A stretch of 38,923 bases of DNA from Pseudoxanthomonas sp. (GCF_024710765.1 NZ_JANJUE010000097.1:1-38923), one strand, 5' to 3'. Shown: positions 23,229 through 31,122, counted from the first letter of the stretch. Notes: generated by a model not told the origin, from the letters alone. Numbers and translations are program-made.

Positions 23229-23914
23229 CAAGCCTCGTTGGTGCGCGGGATCGCGAAGCGGTAGCCGCGACCGCGCACCGTCTCGATCGGCTTCAGTTCG
23301 CCTTCCGGATCCAGCTTCTTGCGCAGGCGGCCGATGAAGACCTCCAGCACGTTCGAGTCACGATCGAAGTCCTGCTGGTAGATGTGCTCGGTCAGATCCG
23401 CCTTCGAGACCAGTTCACCGGCATGCATCATCAGGTATTCGAGCACCTTGTACTCGTAGCTGGTCAGGTCGACGTTGCTGCCGTTGACGCTGACGGTCTG
23501 CGCGGCCAGATCCAGCGCGACCGGACCACACTCCAGGGTCGGCTTGCTCCAGCCGGCGGCGCGCCGCAGCAGCGCATTGACGCGCGCCAGCAGTTCCTCG
23601 ACGTGGAACGGCTTGACCAGATAGTCGTCGGCGCCCTGCTTCAGGCCTTCGACCTTGTCCTGCCAGCTGGAACGGGCGGTCAGGATCAGGATCGGGAATT
23701 TCTTGCCCTCGTCGCGCAGGGCCTTGATCAGTTCCATGCCGGACATCTTGGGCAGGCCGAGATCGATGATGCCCACGTCGAACGGGACTTCGCGGCCCAT
23801 GTACAGGCCTTCCTCGCCGTCCTGGGCGGCGTCGACGGCAAAACCCTCGCGCTTCAGGCGGGCGGCCAGGGTTTCGCGCAGGGGGGCTTCATCTTCGACC
23901 AGCAAGATACGCAT
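23228..23914 (-). CDS. phoP: PhoP-like response regulator, OmpR family
   Basis: A 228 aa cytoplasmic DNA-binding regulator. The receiver domain spans 1-120 with the acidic pocket E7-D8, phospho-acceptor D51 in GIIDLGLPK, T81-region LTAR and the lysine of VKPFH. The winged-helix domain (about 125-220) has the recognition part SYEYKVLEYLMMHAGELVSK, SNVLEVFIGRLRKKLD and GRGYRF. Residues match the PhoP subgroup in xanthomonads, which controls envelope adaptation and virulence traits in those bacteria. AAGGAGAG precedes the ATG by 5-6 bases. It is followed by phoQ with one shared base, and preceded on the same strand by a PepSY-like gene and by repeats that may be its own binding sites. Confidence 0.93.
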   Translation of the reverse strand: MRILLVEDEAPLRETLAARLKREGFAVDAAQDGEEGLYMGREVPFDVGIIDLGLPKMSGMELIKALRDEGKKFPILILTARSSWQDKVEGLKQGADDYLVKPFHVEELLARVNALLRRAAGWSKPTLECGPVALDLAAQTVSVNGSNVDLTSYEYKVLEYLMMHAGELVSKADLTEHIYQQDFDRDSNVLEVFIGRLRKKLDPEGELKPIETVRGRGYRFAIPRTNEA

Positions 23915-23956
23915 GGACTCTCCTTGGAATGCGGGCGGCTTCTGGACCGCCTCGAG

Positions 23957-23985
23957 CTTACGAGTTGATTCTACGTAAGACTACG
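23957..23985 (-). promoter_or_regulatory. Repeat cluster upstream of phoP, possible autoregulatory site
   Basis: CTACG occurs twice, 10 bases apart (23971 and 23981), the spacing favoured by OmpR-family dimers. Overlapping this is an inverted repeat CTTACG/CGTAAG (23957-23962 and 23974-23979). They lie 43-71 bases before the phoP ATG. Confidence 0.35.
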
Positions 23986-24406
23986 GTTGAGGTGGGTTAT
24001 CACCACGTGCAGACGCGGGCGCCTGTTCGCTTTCTCCCCCACGCGACGGCGTGCGGCGGCGACTGCCGCCGGCATCGTCCATGTAACGCACGCGGCCCCG
24101 CTCATCGATCACTTTCATGCGATTGATGTCGCGGCCGTCGAACGGCACACGTTCGGCGCTCAGCACGCGGATACCCGGCTCGCGCTGGGCGCGGCGCACG
24201 GAATCGGACAGCGAATTGTGGTTGTTGTCACGGGCGTCGCCGGAGCGGGGAAATCCGCGTTCGCGCGGAGCCTGGCGTTCGCCACGATCATCGTTTCCCC
24301 GGCCCTGATCCTGGCCTTGGGCCTGTGCCCGGGCATCGGCCACGACCGTCACGCCGGCCAGGGCCAGCAGTGCCACGAAAGCGATGGAAGAAAGTGTGCG
24401 ATGCAT
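23981..24406 (-). CDS. Small secreted PepSY-like protein upstream of phoPQ
   Basis: A 141 aa exported protein. MHRTLSSIAFVALLALAGVT leads to a signal cleavage near ADARAQA. The middle (about 30-70) is a highly charged Arg/Asp/Gly/Gln stretch (QGRGNDDRGERQAPRERG). Residues about 70-110 resemble half of a PepSY domain: DSVRRAQREPGIRVLSAERV, then RDINRMKVIDERGRVRYMDD. PepSY proteins often accompany two-component systems, where they may bind or inhibit peptidases or tune signals; here it is 66 bases before phoP on the same strand. No ribosome site is seen before ATG 24406, but a -10-like TACGAT would place the transcript start at or next to the ATG. The gene is real by context and codon use; family assignment is tentative. 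Confidence 0.72.
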   Translation of the reverse strand: MHRTLSSIAFVALLALAGVTVVADARAQAQGQDQGRGNDDRGERQAPRERGFPRSGDARDNNHNSLSDSVRRAQREPGIRVLSAERVPFDGRDINRMKVIDERGRVRYMDDAGGSRRRTPSRGGESEQAPASARGDNPPQP

Positions 24407-24422
24407 AACGGAATCGTAACGG
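24406..24422 (-). promoter_or_regulatory. Perfect 11-base-spaced direct repeat at the PepSY-like gene start
   Basis: CCGTTA-N5-CCGTTA on the minus strand, ending at the first base of the start codon. The 6-N5-6 layout is the one used by PhoP and other OmpR-family regulators. It also contains TACGAT, a possible -10. Confidence 0.4.
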
Positions 24423-24513
24423 ATCTGGGCTTCCCAAACTGAACGGAAGCCGAAACCACTTCTAGACCAATGGACGCAAAGTCTTGGCTCCGGGCAGTGA
24501 ATCCGGTCTGAAC

Positions 24514-24522
24514 TTATCCACA
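24514..24522 (+). promoter_or_regulatory. Exact DnaA-box sequence
   Basis: TTATCCACA matches the DnaA consensus TTATNCACA perfectly. It lies in the 148-base spacer between the PepSY-like gene start and the CtlX gene end, about 110 bases upstream of the former. A single box may be chance. Confidence 0.35.
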
Positions 24523-24554
24523 AGCCTGGCGGCGCCGTTCAGCTAACGGAACGC

Positions 24555-25481
24555 TCAGAAAATCTCGCCGACACAACACCTTAGCGAGCCTCCACCGGCC
24601 TCGATCGCCGCCAGCGGGACGTCCCGGACCGTGAAGCCGGCGTCGTCTTCGAGTCGACGGCGCGTCATGGCCGACAGCGCTTCCGACGCCCGGCTGCTCA
24701 TCCATACGCTGTCTTGGCGCAGGGCGATCGCATTGGCGGTGAACCCCGCCTGCTCGTCCGGCGACAGCGGGATGGCCGATGCTCCATACAGCGCGGTCAG
24801 GACCGCCGGAATTTCCGCATCGGCGACCCCCGTTGGCGAGAACAAGGCCGCCCGCCCGGCCAGGACCGCCAGCACGACGTTGGTGTGGTACTCACCCGGC
24901 GCCAGATCGAACACCAGGGTGGCACGCAGGCCGAAGGCCCGGTGCATCAGCGCCGCGCCGGCCTCGTCGCAGCGTTCGGACAGTCCGCAGAAGCCCAACC
25001 CGCGCGCGCGATCGATGACCAGCGCGCCGGTCAGTTCGCACGGGTGCGGCTGGGTGGAGAGATCCTGTTCCCGGTAGCCGAGGACGTCGCGGAAGAAGTT
25101 CCGGATATCCGCGCGCGCCGCTTCGCGCTGCCTGACCTCGTGGCGCATGCGGCCGACGATCAGGCGCCCGGGCACGGTCGCGAACACGTTGTTGGGAAAC
25201 ACCGCGTCCGGGGTCGCCGGATCGCCGGCGAACGAGACCACAGGCAATTCGCTGGAAAGGGCGCGCTGCAACGCGCGGTGCTCGGCCAGCGCCGCGTCCG
25301 CGTCGAAGCCCGCGGCCTGCGCCATGTAGCGGTTGTCGGCCGCGGACTGTTCGGCGCGGCCGAAGCCTTCCGGGGTCACCAGGAAGGCCGCTCGCGCGGT
25401 GGCGGGTCCGAAGTCCGTTGCGGCGGCGCGCGCGATGCGCAGGAACGCCTGGCAGTCACGCGTCGGCAGCGGGCCGGACAC
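24555..25481 (-). CDS. ctlX: CtlX-type citrulline/arginine hydrolase (amidinotransferase fold)
   Basis: A member of the guanidino-group-modifying superfamily, close to CtlX-type hydrolases annotated as 'citrulline utilization hydrolase' or 'arginine deiminase-related'. The 308 aa protein has ARAAFLVTPEGF and SAADNRYMAQ at the N-terminus, the hallmark PDAVFPNNVFAT, the histidine motif GEYHTNVVLAVL, and the C-terminal nucleophile region EAGGGSLRCCVGEIF with the catalytic Cys. Expected product is ornithine from citrulline, or citrulline from arginine; I cannot decide. No ATG is available upstream of the conserved part. GTG 25481, two bases after the dusA stop, fits best, so it is probably translated by coupling from the dusA message. 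A longer open frame into dusA is an artefact. Confidence 0.85.
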   Translation of the reverse strand: MSGPLPTRDCQAFLRIARAAATDFGPATARAAFLVTPEGFGRAEQSAADNRYMAQAAGFDADAALAEHRALQRALSSELPVVSFAGDPATPDAVFPNNVFATVPGRLIVGRMRHEVRQREAARADIRNFFRDVLGYREQDLSTQPHPCELTGALVIDRARGLGFCGLSERCDEAGAALMHRAFGLRATLVFDLAPGEYHTNVVLAVLAGRAALFSPTGVADAEIPAVLTALYGASAIPLSPDEQAGFTANAIALRQDSVWMSSRASEALSAMTRRRLEDDAGFTVRDVPLAAIEAGGGSLRCCVGEIF

Positions 25482-25483
25482 GC

Positions 25484-26518
25484 TCAGGCCGCCGGCTGCA
25501 GGCGCGATTCGGTCGCCGCCAGGGCCTGCTCGACCAGCGTCCAGTCCGCGCCGGGCCGGTGCGCGCCCTCGCTGAGGATCTGGCGGAACACGCGTCCGCC
25601 CGGCTGGCCATGGAACAGGCCCAGGACATGGCGGGTGATGTGCTTGAGCGCCACGCCGGCCGCAAGCCGCGCTTCGACGTAGGGACGCAGCGCACGCAGC
25701 AGTTCGGCGCGACTGCGCAGTGGCGCGCCCCACAACGCCGCTTCCAGCACATGCAACAGGTAGGGCTCGTGGTAGGCGGCGCGTCCGAGCATCACGCCAT
25801 CGCTATGGCGGAGATGGACCTGCGCATCCGCCTCGCTGGCGATGCCGCCGTTGACGGCGATGGCCAGGTCCGGGCGTTCCTGCTTGAGCTGGTAGGCCCA
25901 TTCGTAGCGCAGCGGCGGAATCTCGCGGTTCTCCTTCGGCGACAGCCCCTGCAGCCAGGCCTTGCGCGCATGCACGAAGAACGTCGTGCAGCCGGCATCG
26001 GCGACGGTGTCGACGAAAGCGCGGAAGCGATCGTAGTCCTCCAGTTCGTCCACGCCCAGCCGGCATTTGACGGTCACCGGGATGGCGACCGCGGCGATCA
26101 TCGCGGCCACGCCGTCGGCCACCAGCGCCGGCTCCTTCATCAGGCAGGCACCGAACCGGCCGGCCTGCACGCGATCGGAAGGACAGCCGACGTTGAGGTT
26201 GATTTCGTCGTAACCCCATTCCCCGCCGATGCGCGCGGCGCGCGCCAGCAACTCCGGCTCGCTGCCGCCCAGTTGCAGCGCGACCGGATGTTCGCCCTGA
26301 TCGAAACCCAGCAGGCGATCCCGATCCCCATGAATCACCGCCTGCGCGTGGACCATCTCGGTGTACAGCCGCGCGTGCGGCGACAGCAGGCGATGGAACA
26401 CCCGGCAGTGTGAATCCGTCCAGTCCATCATCGGGGCGACGGACAGGGTCACGCCCTCCTGAATATGCGGGCTGCGGGGCCGTGGCCCCGTCGGGACGGG
26501 TGTTTCGGGGGACTGCAT
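25484..26518 (-). CDS. dusA: tRNA-dihydrouridine synthase A
   Basis: Flavin enzyme that reduces uridines 20 and 20a in the D-loop of tRNAs. The 344 aa protein has VAPMMDWTDSHCRVFHR, the catalytic-cysteine segment NVGCPSDRVQAGRFGACLM, and VKCRLGVDELEDY. The DusA-specific block FFVHARKAWLQGLSPKENRE separates it from DusB and DusC. The FMN-phosphate site is in AVNGGIAS and SDGVMLGRAAY. ATG 26518 gives a proline-rich lead of about 20 residues before the conserved ITLSVAP-like start; no good ribosome site is seen, and a further upstream ATG at 26581 is possible but not family-like. It is followed directly by the CtlX gene. Confidence 0.95.
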   Translation of the reverse strand: MQSPETPVPTGPRPRSPHIQEGVTLSVAPMMDWTDSHCRVFHRLLSPHARLYTEMVHAQAVIHGDRDRLLGFDQGEHPVALQLGGSEPELLARAARIGGEWGYDEINLNVGCPSDRVQAGRFGACLMKEPALVADGVAAMIAAVAIPVTVKCRLGVDELEDYDRFRAFVDTVADAGCTTFFVHARKAWLQGLSPKENREIPPLRYEWAYQLKQERPDLAIAVNGGIASEADAQVHLRHSDGVMLGRAAYHEPYLLHVLEAALWGAPLRSRAELLRALRPYVEARLAAGVALKHITRHVLGLFHGQPGGRVFRQILSEGAHRPGADWTLVEQALAATESRLQPAA

Positions 26519-26676
26519 TGCGGGGGTTCCGGGCTTTTTGACGGAAGGCGACGGGAAGCGGGCATCAGGCCCGCAGGCCATCCACGCCCCGCATTATCGC
26601 CCGGATCCGTCAATGGCTGGACCGCCTCCCCGCTCCCGCACCCTGCATTCCGCCATCCGAACGGTCCCCCATTCGC

Positions 26677-27171
26677 CTATCCGGCGACGGGCGGGCCATC
26701 GGTGTTGATGGATTCGGCGGTGACCAGCCAACGGGATCCGTTCCATTTCCAGGTGACCAGGTGCTTGCCCTTGACCCGCATCCGCTTGCCGTCGGACAGG
26801 ACCGTGGCCTCGAATTCTCCCAGTTCGTAGGCCATCTCGCCCGAGGCCGCGACGATGATCTCGGTGGGCCGGAAACGCGCCGAGTAGCCGGGTGTGTCCA
26901 GGCGCTCCCTGAACCACGCGCGGATCGCCGGCTTGCCGCGGATGATCGGGCTGCCATGGACCAGGAACGCCGCGTTGTCGTCGTAGTTCTCCATCACCTG
27001 ATCCAGGCGGCCGGCGAAGAGATCCTCGGACCAGCGGGCGTCCACTTCGCGGATCGCCTCGACGGCGCCGCGACGGGCGGGTTCGTCGGCGCTGGCGGGG
27101 GGAGTCGACACCGCCGCCGAAAGGCAAAGCAGCGCGCCAAGCAGGCGCATTCCGGATTTCCCGCGCATCAT
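26677..27171 (-). CDS. Secreted NTF2-fold protein (SgcJ/EcaC, DUF4440-like)
   Basis: A 164 aa exported protein. MMRGKSGMRLLGALLCLSAA is a signal peptide with cleavage near ASADE. The mature part is a single NTF2-like cone: AIREVDARWSEDLFAGRLDQ, ENYDDNAAFLVHGSPIIRGK, AIRAWFRERL, then strands ending WKWNGSRWLVTAESINTDGP. This is the SgcJ/EcaC or DUF4440 pattern. Function is unknown; NTF2 folds bind small molecules, and some are enzymes. The start at 27171 makes a 4-base ATGA overlap with the upstream gene. A second ATG follows directly. GGGAGGG lies upstream. The two NTF2-fold genes form a coupled pair. Confidence 0.85.
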   Translation of the reverse strand: MMRGKSGMRLLGALLCLSAAVSTPPASADEPARRGAVEAIREVDARWSEDLFAGRLDQVMENYDDNAAFLVHGSPIIRGKPAIRAWFRERLDTPGYSARFRPTEIIVAASGEMAYELGEFEATVLSDGKRMRVKGKHLVTWKWNGSRWLVTAESINTDGPPVAG

Positions 27172-27656
27172 CCCGCCGCGCCCTCCCTGCGGCCGAAATG
27201 GGAGATCTTGTTCGCGATCTTCCATTCATCGCCGACCTTCAGCAGCAGGAAGTAGTCGGTGATCACCATGGCGCCATGATCCAGCGTGATCCGGGCGGTG
27301 CCGGCGCTGCCCGAGGCGTCCATGAAGTCGACGGTCCGCACGCGCGAGGCTTCGTTGGCCGCCGGCTGACCCTTGAAGAATGCGCAGAATTCGTCGAGGG
27401 TCAGCGAGGTGACCTTGCCGTCACGCACGCTCTCTATCCGCGCACTCGGCAGGAACGCGCGGCGCATGTGGGAGGCGTCGCCGGTGGCCTGCCCGCGGAA
27501 GTAGTGATTGATCGCCTGGCGCATGCCCGCCTGCGCGGCGGGATCCTGCGCCGCCGCCGTCGGGGCCGCCTGCGCATCCGCGGACGGTGCCGGCACGCTG
27601 GTTGCAAGGAGGATCAAGGCGCCCGCGAACAGGCCGCGAAACCGGTACTGGTTCAT
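27168..27656 (-). CDS. Secreted NTF2-fold protein (putative lumazine-binding family)
   Basis: A 162 aa exported protein with a signal peptide (MNQYRFRGLFAGALILLATS, cleavage near ADAQA). The mature domain fits the 'putative lumazine-binding' NTF2-like family: AINHYFRGQATGDASHMRRA, FLPSARIESVRDGKVTSLTL, EFCAFFKGQPAANE, then DYFLLLKVGDEWKIANKISH. The family name comes from weak similarity; no ligand is proven. ATG 27656 is the first base of a normal signal peptide. It is the first gene of a two-gene unit that starts 113 bases after the LytTR regulator gene on the same strand, so it could be in that transcript or have its own promoter in the gap. Confidence 0.85.
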   Translation of the reverse strand: MNQYRFRGLFAGALILLATSVPAPSADAQAAPTAAAQDPAAQAGMRQAINHYFRGQATGDASHMRRAFLPSARIESVRDGKVTSLTLDEFCAFFKGQPAANEASRVRTVDFMDASGSAGTARITLDHGAMVITDYFLLLKVGDEWKIANKISHFGRREGAAG

Positions 27657-27769
27657 TGCAGATCTCCGAGGAATTTCCAGCCAGAGATTGGCCGGCGGCG
27701 CACGTTCGGACAATCCCGCCCACCGCGGATTTCGCACGCTTCGGCGCAACCGCCGCGACGCGCGACGGT

Positions 27770-28603
27770 TCACTTGAACAGGGCCAGCCGATCGCGATAG
27801 CTGCGCGAGAGCTTGAGTTCCTGCCCGCAGTCCAGGGTCAGGAAATACTCGCCGTTGAGATGCGGACGCAGCGAGCTGACCCGCGCCGCGTTGATCAGGG
27901 TCGAGCGGTGGATACGCGGGAAGCGCGCCGGATCCAGGCGCCTCTCCAGTTGCCCGAGGCTCGCACGCAGCACGTGGGTTTCGTGATCGGTATGGATGCA
28001 CAGGTAGTCGCCGGCCGCATCGACCCAGCGGATGCTGGCGCGCGGGAGCCGTACGGTGCGGGCGCCGTCGCGGATCGCCAGAGGTGCGTCCGGATCCCGC
28101 AGTTCGTGCGCACCGCCAGCTTCCAGCGCCTCGTCCAGGCTCAGCGCCGGGCGCCCGCTGAGCGCGCCCAGCAGCCCGAGCAGCCGGGCGCGGTGATCGC
28201 TGGCCTCGCGCCGATCGAGGGCTTCGCGCACGCGGAACAACGCCTGGTGCAGCCGACTGTCGTCCACCGGCTTGAGCAGATAGTCGATCGCATTGGATTC
28301 GAATGCGTTGAGCGCGTAGTGATCGTAGGCGGTGACGAACACCACCAGCGGCATCTGCTGCGCCGGAATCGCGCGCAGGGTGGCGAAGCCGTCGAGCCCC
28401 GGCATCTGCACGTCCAGGAACAGCAGATCCGGTGCATGCGTCGACACCGCGCGCACCGCCGCCGCGCCGTCACCGACCTGATCGACGATGCGGATATCGG
28501 CCTCACCGGCCAGCCGCAGTTCCAGCCCGCGCCGCGCCAGCGGTTCGTCGTCGGCGATCAGGGTCCGGATCATCCTGTCCCGTCGGGTCTTCGACATGCT
28601 CAT
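27770..28603 (-). CDS. LytTR-family response regulator (LytR/AlgR type)
   Basis: A 277 aa cytoplasmic regulator. The receiver domain (about 12-130) has acidic residues in TLIADDEPLARRG, phospho-acceptor D64 in LLFLDVQMPG, the VTAYDHYALNAFE loop and K of LLKPVDD. The C-terminal LytTR DNA-binding domain (about 175-275) shows RASIRWVDAAGDYLCIHTDH, HVLRASLGQLERRL, FPRIHRSTLINAARV and KLSRSYRDRL. It is coupled to the upstream kinase gene by a 4-base ATGA overlap, which decides the start at 28603 over two later ATGs. Family members control envelope, autolysis or alginate genes; the target here is unknown. Confidence 0.92.
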   Translation of the reverse strand: MSMSKTRRDRMIRTLIADDEPLARRGLELRLAGEADIRIVDQVGDGAAAVRAVSTHAPDLLFLDVQMPGLDGFATLRAIPAQQMPLVVFVTAYDHYALNAFESNAIDYLLKPVDDSRLHQALFRVREALDRREASDHRARLLGLLGALSGRPALSLDEALEAGGAHELRDPDAPLAIRDGARTVRLPRASIRWVDAAGDYLCIHTDHETHVLRASLGQLERRLDPARFPRIHRSTLINAARVSSLRPHLNGEYFLTLDCGQELKLSRSYRDRLALFK

Positions 28604-29745
28604 TCCCTGGGCGCGCCCGCGGTTTCGAATGGCAGGATCATGGTCACCTCGAAGCCCCCTTCCGGGCGATTGCGCAGATCAAAACCCTGCTGCTCCCCAT
28701 AGAGCACGCGCAGCCGATCGCGGGTATTGGCCAGCCCCACCCGGTTGCCACGCGGTGCGCTGTCCGGCGGCACGCCGCCCTGACCAAGCGCGGCCCATCC
28801 CGGGCCGTCGTCGGTGACCGACAGACGCAGATGCTCGCCCTCGAGCGCGGCGCGCAGGCCAATCGTGCCGCCTTCCACCCGCTTGGCGACCGCGTACTTG
28901 ATGGCGTTCTCCACCAGCGGCTGCAGCAGCAGGCTCGGCAGCAACGCGGACCAGCAGGCCGGCTCCACCTGCACATCCACGCGCAGGCGTTCGGCGAAGC
29001 GGGTCTTCTCGATATCCAGGTACAGGCCGATCGCGTCCAGTTCCTGTTTCAGGGTCACCCGCTGCATGGGGTCCGCGTCGAGCGAGTGGCGCAGGAACGC
29101 GCTGAGTCCCTGCACCATCCGGTTGGCGGTGGCGTTGTCGCGGTCGAGCACCAGGGTGGAGATCGCGTTGAGGGTGTTGAACAGGAAATGCGGGTTCAAC
29201 TGGTAGCGCAGCATCTTCAACTGGGCCTGGTGCGCCATCGCGGTCGCGGCCAGCGCCGCCTCGGTCTGCATGCGCAATTTGCGCCAGGTGGTCATGACCA
29301 GATAGAGGCTGACCCAACCCACCACCACGTACAACTGGCTGATGAGGTAGCTGAAGTACCCGAACCGGGTGAACGGGAGGCAGGCCTGGCACCATTCCAG
29401 GTCGGTGACCAGCTTGTAGGCGAGCGCCATCGCCGCAGCGGTCAGCAGCACCGGCACGATCATCAACAGCGCCACCCGCGCCGGTGGCTGGTCGGCGCAG
29501 GCACGCAGCAGCTGGCGCAAGCCGAGCGTGCCCAGGAATCCGGTCGCCGCCACCGCGAACAGCACGGTCCAGTATTCGGCCGGCTTGCCGTTGGCGAGAG
29601 CGGAAAAGTAGTTGACCAGGAACACGCCTCCCCAACCGCCCGCGTGCAGCCACCAGAACAGGCCGCCAACCGGCCATGCGGATGGCGTGTCGCCTTGTGG
29701 CGGAGAGGGATTCGACGGGCGGGGCAAGGCGGGGTCCGGACTCAT
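28600..29745 (-). CDS. LytS/YpdA-type sensor histidine kinase
   Basis: A 381 aa inner-membrane kinase of the His_kinase/LytS class. Several hydrophobic segments occupy about residues 30-150 (for example WTVLFAVAATGFLGTLGL, VALLMIVPVLLTAAAMAL and LISQLYVVVGWVSLYLVM). The phospho-acceptor box RYQLNPHFLFNTLNAIS has H186, and the ATPase part has PLVENAIKYA and TDDGPGW, then GVGLANTRDRL-like VGLANTRDRLRVLYG. ATG 29745 begins a Pro-rich N-terminus without a strong ribosome site; the frame remains open upstream but is not family-like. It forms a two-component pair with the overlapping LytTR gene, and is divergent from the sugar dehydrogenase. Confidence 0.9.
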   Translation of the reverse strand: MSPDPALPRPSNPSPPQGDTPSAWPVGGLFWWLHAGGWGGVFLVNYFSALANGKPAEYWTVLFAVAATGFLGTLGLRQLLRACADQPPARVALLMIVPVLLTAAAMALAYKLVTDLEWCQACLPFTRFGYFSYLISQLYVVVGWVSLYLVMTTWRKLRMQTEAALAATAMAHQAQLKMLRYQLNPHFLFNTLNAISTLVLDRDNATANRMVQGLSAFLRHSLDADPMQRVTLKQELDAIGLYLDIEKTRFAERLRVDVQVEPACWSALLPSLLLQPLVENAIKYAVAKRVEGGTIGLRAALEGEHLRLSVTDDGPGWAALGQGGVPPDSAPRGNRVGLANTRDRLRVLYGEQQGFDLRNRPEGGFEVTMILPFETAGAPRE

Positions 29746-29961
29746 GGCGTATGGGGTGAAATCCTGCGGACAGCATAGGTGACGGAACAGGCCTGCCTCA
29801 CCCGCACGACTCGGTTCGTCGCGCATTGAAAACGTTCCGGCGCAAATGCGCGCCCGGGTGCCGTGGCGACGGCTAGCCTGATCGACGACACGGGCAGGAC
29901 CTCCTCCCCTCCGACGCGCGTCCGGCAGGGACGGCGAGGCACCATAGCAAAGGAAACCGCG

Positions 29962-31062
29962 ATGCTGTTCGAACTGATGCTGGCGGCGGGCATGGCCACC
30001 GCCCAGGTGGAAACCGTCCCGGTCGCCACCGGACTCAAGCGCCCCTGGTCGATGGCGTTCTTGCCCGGGGGAAATTTCCTGGTGAGCGAGAAGGAAGGGG
30101 GATTCGTCCGCATCGAACCGGATGGCACGAAACACCCGATCACCGGCATGCCCGATGATCTCGTCGGCACCTTCCAGGGGCGCGGCGACAACAGCGGCCT
30201 TTTCGACGTGGTGCTGCATCCGGACTTCGCCAGCAGCCGGCGCATCTATTTCACCTACGCCTCGCAGGGCACGGACGGCGTCACCACCCGGCTGGCCACC
30301 GCGCACCTGGTCGACGACCGGTTGGCCGAGGTGCGTTCACTGTTCGAGGCCACGCCGCGTTCGAGCGAACGCTTCCACTACGGCGGCGGCCTGCTGATCG
30401 ACCGCCAGCGCCACCTGTACCTGACCGTCGGCGAGCGCCATTTCCGCGAAGGCGACAACCCGCCCTTGCCGGTGGCGCAGGATCCCACGGATCGGCGCGG
30501 CAAGATCTACCGGTTCACCCTGGATGGCGAACCCGCGCCCGGCAATCCGGATTTCGGCGCGCGTGCGGTGCCCGGACTCTATGCGCTGGGCATCCGTGCC
30601 GCGCAGGGCCTGGCACAGGCGCCGGACGGTGGGCGCATCTGGATGTCCGAACACGGCACGCACCGGGGCGACGAGGTCAACGTGCTGCGAGCGCGCGCCA
30701 ACTACGGCTGGCCGGTGCATACCTCGGGTCGCTACCGCACCGTGGGTTACCGCCCGCAGACATTGCCGGGCGCGATCTACACCGCGCCGGCCTGGACGTG
30801 GATGGACCGCACGGTCGCGCCCACCGGCCTGGTGGTCTACAGCGGTTCGCAATTCCCGGAATGGCGTGGCGATCTGATCCTGGCGGGGTTGTCGACCGGC
30901 AGCCTGCTGCGACTGGACGTGGAGGACAATCGCATCCTCGGCGAGGAGCCGCTGCTCACCGGCACCCGCCTGCGCAACGTGAAGCAGGCGCCCGATGGCA
31001 CGCTCTATCTGCTGACCGACGAGGACGACGGGCGCCTGCTGCGGCTGGAACGGCGGCCCTGA
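29962..31062 (+). CDS. PQQ-dependent sugar (aldose) dehydrogenase, periplasmic
   Basis: A six-bladed beta-propeller of the soluble glucose dehydrogenase family (YliI/Asd type), which oxidises aldoses with pyrroloquinoline quinone. The 366 aa protein starts with a short signal peptide (MLFELMLAAGMATAQ). Family motifs are LKRPWSMAFLPGGNFLVSEK, LVGTFQGRGDNSGLFDVVLH, the base-containing RFHYGGGLLIDRQRHLYLTV, and the PQQ/Ca-site block MSEHGTHRGDEVNVL, then NYGWPVH. AAGGAAA lies about 6 bases before ATG 29962; a longer in-frame upstream part is not family-like. No PQQ biosynthesis gene is in the window. It is convergent with kdpE, with 60 bases between. Confidence 0.92.
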   Translation: MLFELMLAAGMATAQVETVPVATGLKRPWSMAFLPGGNFLVSEKEGGFVRIEPDGTKHPITGMPDDLVGTFQGRGDNSGLFDVVLHPDFASSRRIYFTYASQGTDGVTTRLATAHLVDDRLAEVRSLFEATPRSSERFHYGGGLLIDRQRHLYLTVGERHFREGDNPPLPVAQDPTDRRGKIYRFTLDGEPAPGNPDFGARAVPGLYALGIRAAQGLAQAPDGGRIWMSEHGTHRGDEVNVLRARANYGWPVHTSGRYRTVGYRPQTLPGAIYTAPAWTWMDRTVAPTGLVVYSGSQFPEWRGDLILAGLSTGSLLRLDVEDNRILGEEPLLTGTRLRNVKQAPDGTLYLLTDEDDGRLLRLERRP

Positions 31063-31122
31063 CCCGCGGACTCATGCGCCCCGCGCTTCATCGCACGGGA
31101 TATGCGTACCGCCTTCGCATCG

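Noticed and set aside
26558-26574. GCGGGC/GCCCGC hairpin downstream of the DUF4440-like gene
   Set aside because: Only 6 bp, about 100 bases after the stop, and without a T-run; common by chance at this GC content.
31063-31122. ATGCG/CGCAT inverted repeat between the sugar dehydrogenase and kdpE as a shared terminator
   Set aside because: Only 5 bp with a 9-base loop and no T-run, too weak to call.
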